Source: Peromyscus leucopus (taxonomy: Eukaryota; Chordata; Mammalia; Rodentia; Cricetidae). From it: 64,000 nucleotides of DNA. The position numbers and the translations under genes were made by a program. Shown here piece after piece: positions 49,301 to 58,853 of this stretch. Every line of letters begins with the position of its first letter. Position 1 is the first letter of the stretch. The DNA lies in NCBI RefSeq assembly GCF_004664715.2, contig NC_051071.1:34994030-35058029 (forward strand), in the 5' to 3' direction. A model generated the notes under the pieces. That model was given only the letters and a program-made list of their open reading frames with translations. It had not been told where the DNA came from and ran no database searches.

Positions 49301-50035
49301 ACAGGACCTACATATGAAAGTGCATGGACTTTCTCCTGCCTGGTTTTGATTTTTCCTTCTTAATGCAATTTCATGGATCTCTTTGAAAACAGACAAAGGA
49401 GAGAAGATCTTCATTGCTCATGCTTTCCAAATTTGCTCCATAAATTGAATTTCTATACCATGTGTGAAACTTAGATCTAATAGACAGGAATGTTCTCTTG
49501 GATTTCTGTGGAATATTACTTCTGAAGAACACTTCTTCCTAGCTTTATTTTATTTTTACCTCACTACAGTGATTTAGCTGCTTTACCATTGCTCTAAATT
49601 GCAACCCCTTCATACTCTTAATTTCAACCATCATCCTGTGTTTTAGTGTTTACTTCTTTTTATATCCAATTTAATGTTTTCTGAATCCCATTAAAACTTA
49701 AATCCACTGGCCCTTCATTTCAGTGCCATTCTTTGTTTCATAACTTCATTTAATTTGCAGCAATTTCCATGTATGTTTCTCATGCTCTTTCATATTCCCT
49801 TGATGCCTCTGTGGTCCTCTCCATGAATTGTACTAGCCTGACTGAATCCAAGCTCTGGGTATTTCCAACTTTCTTCCTTTGCTTCATAGAGACTTGAACA
49901 GCTGAAGGTGCTTGGAAAAAACTCCCTTTCTCCTTCTCTTATACTCATAAATACCTCTGTCTTCTCATCTTCTTAGATTTATGGCCACTAACCTTTTACC
50001 TCCTAACACTGCATCAAAATCCAACTGAACTCTCT
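46331..50035. other. Unique intergenic sequence
   Basis: 3.7 kb with no gene. 48,529-48,600 is a degenerate TATG/ACAT-type alternating tract. The opposed frames at 48,742-48,970 and 49,063-49,317 have no recognisable domains. Confidence 0.5.
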
Positions 50036-50255
50036 AGACCAGTGTTTGGCAATTGTTGTCTGTAAATGGCCATAGAGCAAGTAATACGAGCTTTGCAGCC
50101 ATACCTTTTATTTCACAGTTCAGCCAATCATAGAGAAAAAAAAAGGACTCAATTTAAATGAATGGGTGAATGGGTGTAACTTTCTTCCAACAAAATTATT
50201 TACAGAAACAGTAAGCTAGACTTGGACCACAAACTGTGGTTTGATTGTCATGCTT
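50036..50255. mobile_element. Possible old hAT-type DNA transposon remnant
   Basis: CCAGTGTTTGGCAATTGTTG, TCTGTAAATGGCCATAGAGC, CAACAAAATTATTTACAGAA and CCACAAACTGTGGTTTGATT appear in the order seen in an ancient mammalian non-autonomous DNA transposon family. The first and last segments are roughly inverted. I cannot assign the family by eye. Confidence 0.5.
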
Positions 50256-50977
50256 TAAATGATCCACTCATCTATCCTACACAATTTGTTGTCTTCTCTC
50301 TGTCCTCAAGCCTTCTACATACATTCCTCATCCTTGCCTAGTTCTTTCGATTAACGTTGCTCTCTGTTGTTTTTAAACATCGGAAGAATTAGAAGAGAGG
50401 ATTCCTATGTCCCATGCTTTCTGGATGCATGCCTATCCTCTTCTACATTCCCTCCTTTAACTGTGAATGAAATACTCTGCTCCTCTCTGAGACTATCACC
50501 ACCCTCTCCTCAGTCCCTGTAACTGTAATCTGTTTCTTTCCATCTACTGCAGGAACTGTTTTAGCAATCTACACCTCTCTTTCATGCAATATTATTTCCT
50601 CTTTCAAGTATTATTTATGTCAGCATTCTGTACTTGTTACCATCTATAAAGAGGAAAGAACAGAAAAAGGAAAAATGCATCCATCGACTTCATATTTCTT
50701 TTCTGCTCCAGTCCCATGTATCTGAACTAATAATAACTGCAGTGAGCTCTTTGTTATTATCTCCCTTCACTTTTCTCTCATGTCTTGAACTTGTGTCCAT
50801 CCAGTTTCCATCACCACCATCCCATCAATGCAAGATACCTCTGTGGACCTATCCCTGCCACTTTCTCATTTTACACTCTGGTGTTCACACCAGACTTCCT
50901 TTCAAGCCCAGAAATGTGAGGAAATATCATTACCTCCTCTTCTCTGTCATCCTAACATGCCTCCTGGAAACAGCTTC
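50256..50977. other. Unique intergenic sequence
   Basis: Pyrimidine-rich but without a gene. The frame at 50,634-50,999 (121 codons) is Ser/Leu-rich with no recognisable motif and its 3' end runs into a SINE-like segment, so I treat it as chance. Confidence 0.5.
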
Positions 50978-51118
50978 TTTATTTTTAGATAGGGTGTAGC
51001 CTAGGTTGGGCTCAGACTCACTACGTAGCTGAATGTAGCCTTTAACATCTGCTCTTTCCTCTTTCAGGATCTACTTTCCATGTACTAGCATTACAGATGT
51101 GTACAGCCTTGCCTGCCT
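50978..51118 (-). mobile_element. Old B1-family SINE fragment
   Basis: Antisense: TTTTTAGATAGGGTGTAGCC, GGTTGGGCTCAGACTCACTA, then CTAGCATTACAGATGTGTAC and CCTTGCCTGCCTGG. Very diverged. Confidence 0.55.
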
Positions 51119-51720
51119 GGGAATCCACTCTTGATGTCTCTAGCTATCCCATTTGCTCACTATTTCAGTCTGGACATCAAGAATCATCTTTTCAGCGAGC
51201 TTCCTAGTCACAACATAAACTGACAAGCTGACAAACGCACTTTCATTTGAGAGTTCTGCCTCATTGTCTGTTTTCTTCATAGTACTTACCACAAAATCTT
51301 CATGTGCTTATATTTATAAATGTTATTGTCATTGCCTCTCACCATGAGGGGGTAAGTCCCACAACTATAAAGGTGCTATCCGGTTCCCTGTCATACTCCC
51401 CATACCTGGATAGTTTTTAGCATACCTGGAGAGGTAGCTTACACTGAGTAAATGATCAGTGAATAAGTCTTTGAAAGTCTCCCTACCCAAGCAATCATAT
51501 GCTATAACCTACATAACCACTTGAGAATGTAGTCCTCTTATCTGCACAGAATCTTAAAAATCAGGGAAGATAACTGACTTGTGCAAAACACAGGTATAAA
51601 GCAAGTTTTCAGTCTCTGTTTAACAATGTAAATATGGAAGTCCATTGGAATCCCATCTCATTCTCTCATGGGGCTTCTACTAGAAAACTCTTAGTAATTC
51701 AGAAAAGTTTGTATTGCATT
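51119..51720. other. Unique intergenic sequence
   Basis: No gene or recognised repeat. Confidence 0.45.

Positions 51721-51759
<39 letters not shown>
51721..51759. repeat. (GT)n microsatellite
   Basis: About 19 GT units, abutting the tail side of an antisense SINE. Confidence 0.97.
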
Positions 51760-51761
<2 letters not shown>

Positions 51762-51918
51762 CACACATGCAGGTGCATGTCTTAGTGTTCATGTGGAGGT
51801 CAGAGAACAGCTTGCTGGAATTAGTGTTATCTTTCTATTCTGTATGTCCTGGGTATTGAACTAGGGTCTTCAGATTTGATGGCAAGTACCTTTAGCTCTT
51901 GAGCCTTCTTGTTGGCTC
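51760..51918 (-). mobile_element. B3-type SINE, degenerate
   Basis: Antisense: CACACATGCAGGTGCATGTC, TGTGGAGGTCAGAGAACAGC, TATTGAACTAGGGTCTTCAG and the weak head CTTGAGCCTTCTTGTTGGCT. Confidence 0.75.
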
Positions 51919-53793
51919 TATAAATTTCTAATGTTATTTTCCCCATCTATCATTTTATCTGATCAAAACTCTTGACTGGTATCCATGCTAATTTTTAAAA
52001 AAAGATGTGTACCTGAATTTTCACAAGCTGCCACCGATACATTTGCTTCCCTTCTTTACTTTATATAAATTATATATTCAGTATCTAAGATGTGTTAACA
52101 TATTGATAGAACATTCTCGATTGTCTGTGAATTCTGCACCTCCTTTACGTGTTCTCACAGTACTGTGTGGCCTTCATTACAATGTTTAGTACTATAATTT
52201 TTATCTGTTTAGTACAAGGCATGTCTTAAACATGTTATCTCCTTTAATTAAAATTAATTTTTAGAGCAGACGTACTTTGTTGCATATATGGTTTTACTTA
52301 ATTGTCAAATGCTAGGAGTTACATGAAGCTTTATGATAATTTTAAAGACTAAAAGGAAACAAACAAAGAGAGTCTCCTGAGATCCCCATGGCAACTGCAG
52401 CTACTAAGTGTTCAAGTGTGGACATTCTCACACCCACATATGCTTGATTTTGGTGACCACATTCTTAGTATTTATTATTAACTATTAACTCATACTAATT
52501 TTTCATAAAGGATAGAAGAAATAAGTACTAGAAAAATGAGTAAAACACCACACTCAATTTCCATCATTCAATCTATTTCGGTCTTTTGTCAGAACACGAC
52601 TAATTGTGTTCATTTTTTCTTTTTTTAATAATGATCATGTCAATCTTGAGGAAAGCCATACAAGTCACTGGGCATCTTCTACAGCACCTTACTGGCCCCC
52701 CTTTCCCAAGATTATCTCACTCGCTTGGCCATTGCTGGACTCAGTGATCACTGGTTGGTTAGTACTTTCAGACCTCTGAACATGAAAGAATGGGTAAGTT
52801 GCTGAGGTAGAAGAATGTTGCCATGATGTCTGAGGGCCTATGTGGCAGTGGCTCCAGCAGTCATTGGTTGTTGTTTCATGCTGAATGAAGGAGTCACTGT
52901 ATCAATCAGTTCTTCTGTAAAATGGTGTTAATCCTGTGTCTTAAAAAATTAAATTAGTCAGTATGTGTAGCATGCTTAAAAAAGCATTTGGAGTTGTGGT
53001 TAGTGATTTTAACCTGCCTTTGGAAATGACATATAGGTGACATCCTTCAGACTTTGTTCCCCTGAGGCTGATTATTTCTTTGACATATGAATTCAGGGAA
53101 CAAATACCTAAGTAAAGCCAAACCAAACCAGACAAAAACCCAACTACCAAATACCTAGAACACCTCATTAGTTCAAGTAAATGCTATTTAATTGGCTGTT
53201 ATTTTTCACAGAGCAGGCTGGTGGGGTATTTTGTTTTTTGTGCTTTTTTTCCCCTTCTTTTTCAGAGGCTGATGAACATTACACAGACATCATAAAATCT
53301 GACAAATCAATTTTGAATTTGGAGAGATGGAATTTATAATTGTCTTGGTCCACGACTGCAGGGTGTACAAATGATTCTCTTGTTGACCAAACATTATTAC
53401 TATGGACAACAGTGCCCACAATGATTTTCTTTTACTTTTGGCAGATCCTGCCTTATCTAGTTTTTTCTGGATGCTGCATTCCTTGTGTGTATAGGAGCAC
53501 AGATACTGCCCTTTCCTAGCACAAACAAGATAGCTTTCATCTCAGCCTTTTCTTCTTCCCATTTTCTCCACCTCTTCTTCCTCCTCTTTCTCTCCTTATC
53601 TTTCTCCCAAATGCATACCAGAAGAGCTTAATAAATCTCTTTGAGTAGCTGTGACACATGATTGTGCATGAATGTGCACTAAACTAGAATAAGACTAGAG
53701 GTTAGATAAGGTCTAATTGAGAAACACAAATGATTCCAATGAAAACTATTCAGTTTTGTAAAAAGTATAAAGAAATGAGAGTTATTCTTTCTA
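51919..53793. other. Unique intergenic sequence
   Basis: No gene or recognised repeat. Confidence 0.5.
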
Positions 53794-53801
53794 GGAATTC
53801 T

Positions 53802-53964
53802 TTTTTTTTTCCCTTTGGTTTTTCGAGACAGGGTCTCTCTGTGTAGCTTTGGAGCCTGTCGTGGAACTCACTCTATAGTCCAGGCTGGCTTTGAACTCAC
53901 AGAGATCCACCTGCCTCTGCCTCCCAAGTGCTGTGATTAAAGGCATGTGCCACCACCGCTCTGG
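53802..53964 (-). mobile_element. B1 SINE
   Basis: Antisense B1: T-tract, GGTTTTTCGAGACAGGGTCT, GGCTGGCTTTGAACTCACAG, CCCAAGTGCTGTGATTAAAG and GTGCCACCACCGCTCTGG. An 8-bp duplication GGAATTCT flanks it (53794-53801 and 53965-53972). Confidence 0.95.
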
Positions 53965-53972
53965 GGAATTCT

Positions 53973-54422
53973 CTTTACTTAAAACCTAATGATATTGCAA
54001 CAGCTGGAGGTCCTTGGTGAAGACGTTTGTCAATTTTCAGCTAAGCGTTGCTTGACAGTCTAGGTAGGCATTCCTCGAGAAGATGGACAGTAACACTTAC
54101 ATATGTGTGTTTCATGGTTTGGGCCTCACATTACCATCAACAGCTGTCATTAACTACTCATAGTGAAGGATTAATTCTGCTAATCACTCCAAACCACAAA
54201 GGCCTTTGTCTTTGATAAATGTTCAGCCAATGTTCCTCATCACCTCTGAGGTTTTGGAGCTGTGACTGTGCACTAAGATGAGGGGGCCAGTTCAGGAGCA
54301 GAACTGACTAGAAGCCCATATGGAAGCCTCTACGACCTCTTTTCCCTCCTTGCCACACCCAAGCCTTTCCAGAGCATGTCCTACTTAGCAATTTTATCCC
54401 ATCCATTCTCTTGCTACTCACA
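53973..54422. other. Unique intergenic sequence
   Basis: No gene or recognised repeat. Confidence 0.45.
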
Positions 54423-54428
54423 ATGTTT

Positions 54429-54754
54429 TGTTGGAGGATTTAGTAAGGCAACTCCAGGTAGTTAAAAGGGAGGTTTATTTGGGGGTTTTACTTAGAACAA
54501 GTAAAGGATAGGTTACAGGATCTGGGAGAGGTGAAGTGCAGTCAAGCGGTGTTCGCTGGAGAACTCTGATTGGTCTGCCATCCAACATTCAGGATTTCCA
54601 GGAACCAAGAGAGTCAGCATATCTGGATCTCTGGTCTTAAGGGCTCCCATCTCAGCCCCACCTCAGGGGCAGGCCATAGGTAGTTGTGATAGTTACTGGA
54701 AGCCTCAATGGGGGTAGTACTTCCAGGTCAAAGCTGGAACAGCTACCCATTACA
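54429..54754 (-). mobile_element. Solo LTR, family C (class II ERV-like)
   Basis: 326 bp. On the minus strand it runs from TGTAATGGGTAGCTGTTCC to AAATCCTCCAACA, with AAATAAACC (polyadenylation signal) near the end and CAGACCAATCAGAG (CCAAT box) in the middle. A perfect 6-bp duplication ATGTTT lies at 54423-54428 and 54755-54760. It resembles mouse RLTR10-type ERVK LTRs in my memory, but the assignment is unverified. Confidence 0.9.
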
Positions 54755-54832
54755 ATGTTTCTCTCTGAACTACCTTATCTGGTTGTATCTTAAGCAGAAA
54801 ACCCACAGACCCATAAAGTATTTGTATATAGA

Positions 54833-54860
54833 GTAAACTTCATTCTTGCAAGTGCCAGAT
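54833..54860. repeat. Left copy of a 28-bp flanking direct repeat
   Basis: This segment (starting GTAAACTTCATTC, ending GTGCCAGAT) recurs at 57052-57080 with three substitutions and one single-base gap. The two copies exactly bracket the LTR, ERV and TGFBR1 unit. They may be a long, aged target-site duplication. Confidence 0.75.
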
Positions 54861-55275
54861 TGTGGTTGATACATTGTACATCCCAATAAACTTATCTGGG
54901 GGTCAGAGAAGCAGAACAAGACACAGCCAACCTCACCTTGCCAATTCCTCAGCTGATCTTATTTCCTCAGACTGAAAGCCTCTGAGTTCTCACCGGAAAA
55001 TGGATCGATATCTTTCTGCTTCCTGCCTTCACTTCCTGGGATTAAAGGCATGTGTCCTTCCCAAGCAAAGACATGAGATCTCAAGTACTGGGATTAAAGG
55101 TGTGTGCCACCATTCCCAGTGTGGCCTTGAACTCACAGATATCCAGACAGATCTTTGCCTCCAGAGTGATAGAATAAAGGGTGTGTGTTACCACTGCCTA
55201 ACTTCTATGTTTAATATAGTGGCTGCTCTGTTCTCTATCCCCCAGATAAGTTTACTGGGGTGTATATCAACCACA
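54861..55275 (-). mobile_element. LTR (family D) with long inverted termini
   Basis: On the minus strand it begins TGTGGTTGATATACACCCC directly after a polypurine tract and ends GTACAATGTATCAACCACA, giving TG..CA ends. Unusually, the terminal 50-55 bp at each end are inverted copies: TAAACTTATCTGGGG occurs near both outer ends in opposite orientation. The middle holds two B1-like pieces (GGGATTAAAGGTGTGTGCCA and TGAACTCACAGATATCCAG on the plus strand). The family shares CACTATATTAAACATAGAAG with the family B LTR at 44547, so the two families are related. Confidence 0.8.
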
Positions 55276-55296
55276 TTCCCCCCCCTTTTTTGTCTA
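55276..55296 (-). other. Polypurine tract next to the LTR
   Basis: On the minus strand this reads as an A-run, a G-run and AA directly before the LTR's TG. That is the plus-strand DNA primer position of a retrovirus-like element and fixes the LTR's orientation. Confidence 0.8.
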
Positions 55297-56184
55297 AAAT
55301 AAAAGTTATAACTAATATAAGAAAAATGATATGCAATAAGTTCAATAACTATATACAATATATATAGTCAAGAATTGCATTAGCAATGTCTAGTCTATTA
55401 ACATTTGACAAATTCAGACAAAATTTCATTATTTATCCTATTTTTGTGAGTTCAATACAAAAATTTATATACAATATACAAAAATCCAATCCAATAAATA
55501 TAAAGTATTTAAAACAAGTAGTTTCTCTTTAAAAGTAGATTTAATAACCTACCTTTTTATCTTATCATATCCATATTCTCTTTTCAGAATAGATTCAATA
55601 ATCTACCCTCTATTCTATCATTTCTATATTTTTTAGAGTACATTCAGTAATCTACCTCTTATCTATATCCCCTTTTTCTTTTTCAAACAAAAACCTTGAA
55701 TCTAATCTCCTTGTTTAGCTTTTTTTCCTGACCATTATCAATTAGCAACTTGTAACCAACCATCCTAAACAATGCTAATTATCCATAAGCCATTGAATGA
55801 CCAAAAACCACCCATTCCACCTTTCGGGAATGTGGGCATCATTTTTCTTAAAATTACTTCCTGCTGTCAGGGGCTAAGACATCCTTGGGTTAATTGTCAA
55901 GTCCTGGGAGAGTTAGCCGTATCATTTGTCCAGTCTCTGCATAATACAAAAGTGCAGGGCTTGTCTCAAGTCCTTGCTTGAGTAGTCTGTGAGGCTGGAT
56001 CATATCAGCTAGTCATCTTGAAAATTTCCTGAGCACTTTGTAGTCCAAAGCAGATCTTTGGGTGGTGTTTGTCAGTTTAATGGCATTATCATTGTCCTAG
56101 TCGGACCATCATTGTGGGGTTCCATCCTCTTTTTGGAGACTTCAAAGTCGCTGTTAGATGTGGTCATGGTTCCCTGCAGAAAAC

Positions 56185-56186
<2 letters not shown>
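55297..56186 (-). mobile_element. ERV-like 3' internal region (no viral frame left)
   Basis: About 0.9 kb on the minus strand between the TGFBR1-derived segment and the polypurine tract. It contains a repeated motif: AGGTAGATTACTGAATGTAC, GGGTAGATTATTGAATCTAT and TAGGTTATTAAATCTACT are three approximate copies of one unit. I see no gag, pol or env remnant. It looks like the non-coding 3' interior of a defective, non-autonomous rodent ERV, possibly of the mys type; that name is a guess. Confidence 0.6.

Positions 56187-56216
<30 letters not shown>
56187..56216. repeat. (GT)n tract ending the TGFBR1 homology
   Basis: About 15 GT units; on the minus strand a (CA)n run that begins exactly where TGFBR1 similarity stops. 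Confidence 0.95.
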
Positions 56217-56217
<1 letters not shown>

Positions 56218-56880
56218 TACTCTGTGGTTTGGAGCAATATCAATTGTATCTGTGGCAGAATCCTGTCTCACAGCCAGTCCCAAGTTTGTAATACAACAGG
56301 TTCCATTATTCCTCACCAAGATCTTCTTTGAGTTCAAATCTCTGTGAACAATAGCTGGCTTTCCTTGGGTACCAACAATCTCCATGTGAAGATGGGCAAG
56401 ACCGCTTGCCATGGACAGAGAGAGTTTGACCATCCCTTCCACTATAACACTGTATCTGTTCGAGTAATCAAAAAGGGGTCCATGCTCACAGGATTCCGAC
56501 ACCAGCCACAGCTGAGTCCATGTGCCATTGTCTTTGTTCTCTGCTACAAATCCTAGGGTGTTCTCATGGTATAACATCACAGTTTGATAAAACTCTGCCT
56601 CTTGGAACCACGAACGTTCTTCCCTAGGAGAGAATATCTTCACGGCAACTTCTTCTCCCCACCACTTGCCTAGACAAACTTCTTCAAACTGATCATCACC
56701 AACGCTTTCTTGTAACACGATGGTCCTGGCAGTTCTTCTCTGAACGAACAGAGGTAAACCCTTCATCCCCGGTAGCAGTGTTGCTGCCACCACCACAATG
56801 AGAATCAGCTGCCAATGCAGAGCAGCAGCCACAGCTTCCATGGTCCCACTGCCTCCATTTGGGGCCTGGCTCCAGCCCCA
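56217..56880 (-). pseudogene. TGFBR1: TGFBR1 (ALK5) partial retrocopy, exon 1 joined to exon 4
   Basis: TGFBR1 is the TGF-beta type I receptor serine/threonine kinase of the plasma membrane. On the minus strand the GGGACCATGG start context is at 56839-56845, with similarity to the 5' UTR up to about 56880. The frame runs about 208 codons without a stop. It encodes the signal peptide ([19 protein letters not shown]), then jumps to [19 protein letters not shown] at the end of the GS domain, then the kinase N-lobe and part of the C-lobe, ending at IAPNHRV. The ligand-binding domain, membrane segment and most of the GS region are absent. The break at 56759/56760 fits the known exon 1/exon 4 boundaries, which share phase. 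Exons 4, 5 and 6 are contiguous, so this is a processed copy. It is kinase-dead on inspection: the glycine loop is altered (GDDQFEEV), HRDLKSKN has become HRDLNSKK, and the metal-binding DLG is NLG; VAVK keeps its lysine. The C-terminal kinase half is missing. Confidence 0.92.
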
Positions 56881-56957
56881 GCTGGCCTTCAACTCGGGAT
56901 CCTCCTGCCTCTGCCTCCTTTAACAAATCCTACTGGCATGTGCCACCACAACTAGCC
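56880..56957 (-). mobile_element. B1-like fragment upstream of the retrocopy
   Basis: Minus strand: TTGTGGTGGCACATGCC, AGGAGGCAGAGGCAGGAGGA and GAGTTGAAGGCCAGC lie directly before the TGFBR1 5' UTR. The central AATCCCAGCAC segment is lost. It may have supplied part of a chimeric transcript or be a later insertion. Confidence 0.6.
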
Positions 56958-57051
56958 ACTTGCAGCTTGGGCCTGAGCTGGGGACTGCAAGGCCACAGGC
57001 AAGTGTCTTTTTGGTGAATTTGTTCCACCAACATTGGGTAGCCAGATTTAT

Positions 57052-57080
57052 GTGAACTTCATTTTTTGCAAATGCCAGAT
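57052..57080. repeat. Right copy of the flanking direct repeat
   Basis: GTGAACTTCATTTTTTGC..ATGCCAGAT, matching 54833-54860 at 25 of 29 aligned positions. It marks the far end of the composite unit. Confidence 0.75.
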
Positions 57081-57690
57081 GATATAACCTCAATTTAGAG
57101 ATGAGAGATACTGTGATAGAGCAGCAATTCCCACAGGATGTTGACAGGGGTACAAGGGCTCTTTTTAAGGTAGTAAGTTAAAAGACTTTGATCTTTCAGG
57201 AATTGGGCTGTATATAATAACATAAGAACGATAGCTCTCTTTCCTGTTTATTTTTTTCAGTACTACTATTTTAGAGGAAGTTGGAGTTTAAATACAGATA
57301 TTTAACACTCCTGAATCCACATGTTTCTGATTTTCACATAGAGGAAGGATGGGGTCAAGATCTTTTTTGTCACCAACAGCATCTAGCTATAATATTATGG
57401 TGTTTTACTCTATTTTTATGTATACACTAGAGTTGCAGCACATTGAAATGTTTCTTAAATAGAATTGATGTAAAGTCAATCTATGAGTAAATTTATCTCT
57501 AATAAAAGCATGAGTTAGGTTCACGTGTGTATATAATTAATTCTGGCATGTGAATTAGGAATAACAAATACAAATGATGTGTAAATGACTCTTTAAAAGA
57601 ATAGCATAAAGGTAAAGGTGCCAATACCACTATTCTATGAATAGTGTAGGGCAAGCTTTTAGGAGAAGGAACCCAAATGGTATATACCTA
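57081..57690. other. Unique intergenic sequence
   Basis: No ERV 5' LTR, gag or other viral remnant is seen on this side of the composite unit, and no gene. Confidence 0.5.
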
Positions 57691-57881
57691 CTACATGAGG
57701 AATCTCTTCTGTGCCTTTTCCTGATGAAACAAATTTTCAGGGAATTGCACTGTGTCATGGGCTCAGAATTCCAACTAGTAATTACTATGTTCAGAACCTC
57801 TTTTATACCTTTACCTGATGAAACAAAATTTCTTCAAGGAATTGCACTGTGTCTTGGGCTCAGAATTCCTACTAGTAATTA
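57691..57881. repeat. Two-copy tandem duplication, about 95-bp unit
   Basis: Copies 57691-57784 and 57785-57881 share CTGATGAAACAAA, GGAATTGCACTGTGTC and GGGCTCAGAATTCC and both end ACTAGTAATTA. They differ by small indels and about a dozen substitutions. The open frame at 57637-57882 spans both copies and so looks internally repeated; it has no other support. Confidence 0.93.
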
Positions 57882-58713
57882 AGGAATTACCTGTCATCTT
57901 CTCTGTATCACTGTTTCTTGAATTTTAACATGGTTTGGAAATACCTAGAGTATTTGCCCAACAATAGACTGCTGATCCTGTACACAATTCTACTTTAGTA
58001 GGTCTCAAGAATAACCTGAAAAAAATTACAAGTCCTCCATGTGTCAGAAGATAATTGTGTTGTGTAGACACATTCTGGGCTTTGAGAACCATTACTCTTT
58101 CTCCTGATATATTTCTCTTAAAGTTGGTGGTGTTGGGGAGGACTCCATAGAAAAGCAAGTTGCCCAGTCAAGTACCTCTTTAATTTGAACAAGATAGGGC
58201 CAGAGCTGAGAAACTGTTGATCCTTCTGGGGCCCGACCCTAAGCAAACACTTTAATTGGTGAGAATTTATATGAGTCTAGTAAAAGGTAGGCAAGCTGCC
58301 ATTCAGATCATGATGTTCATAGTCAAACTTTGCTCACAGGCTGTGTGTTTGACTTGGAGTGCTGCAAACACAAAACAGGACTTGTGCTGGAGTGAGTTAA
58401 TGACAACCTCAGGAACATGGCATGAATGAATCAACTGTAGATGAGGTGTTTCTCTGAACACATATCCGTGTTACTTATTAACTTTTTTTTTTTTTGAAAA
58501 TGCCATCTTCAACATCTGGAGTGACCCTGAATCTCCACTCTTCCATCTGTCCTCATTTCCAGCTCAAGTGACTCAAGTGGCACTGCACGATTTTCTTTGA
58601 GTATGAAGCTGACTGAATTAGGAGTTTCTCTTTCTCAATTTTCAAAACATGTCCTTTTTATATTTTTTTCAGCTCCATTCCCACTTGTTTGCATGATTGT
58701 CTACATACATACA
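57882..58713. other. Unique intergenic sequence
   Basis: No gene. A T-run at about 58,484-58,495 has no parent element. Confidence 0.5.
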
Positions 58714-58853
58714 TTTTTGTGGCATGTGCACCTAGCAAACTTCCTGTAACATAGAGTGAACATAAATCAAATATGTCTATTTCCTTTTGATGCTTGACTT
58801 ATGCTCACTCTATGTTACAGGAAGTTTGCTAGGTACACATGCTACCAAATTTG
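58714..58853. repeat. Long near-perfect hairpin, arms of about 57-60 bp
   Basis: Left arm 58714-58770 and right arm 58794-58853 are inverted copies around a 23-bp loop. The core CTAGCAAACTTCCTGTAACA returns exactly as its complement (TGTTACAGGAAGTTTGCTAG). Only a few mismatches occur, mainly GTGCACC against GTACAC and GAACATAAAT against GCATAAGT. It matches no SINE or LTR I know. It could be a palindromic MITE-like element, a local inverted duplication or a hairpin RNA source. Confidence 0.9.

Noticed and set aside
50634..50999. 121-codon open frame
   Set aside because: Low-complexity Ser/Leu/Pro sequence in pyrimidine-rich DNA, no motif, and its 3' end runs into an old SINE fragment.
56164..56892. 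The 242-codon frame as an intact kinase gene
   Set aside because: It lacks the receptor and membrane domains and the second half of the kinase, key catalytic residues are changed, and the end is read through a (CA)n tract. The extra 17 N-terminal codons come from 5' UTR-like and B1-like sequence.
57081..57690. 5' LTR of the ERV at 54861-56186
   Set aside because: I compared this flank with the LTR at 54861-55275 and saw no similarity, so there is no paired LTR; only the 28/29-bp direct repeat marks the far end.
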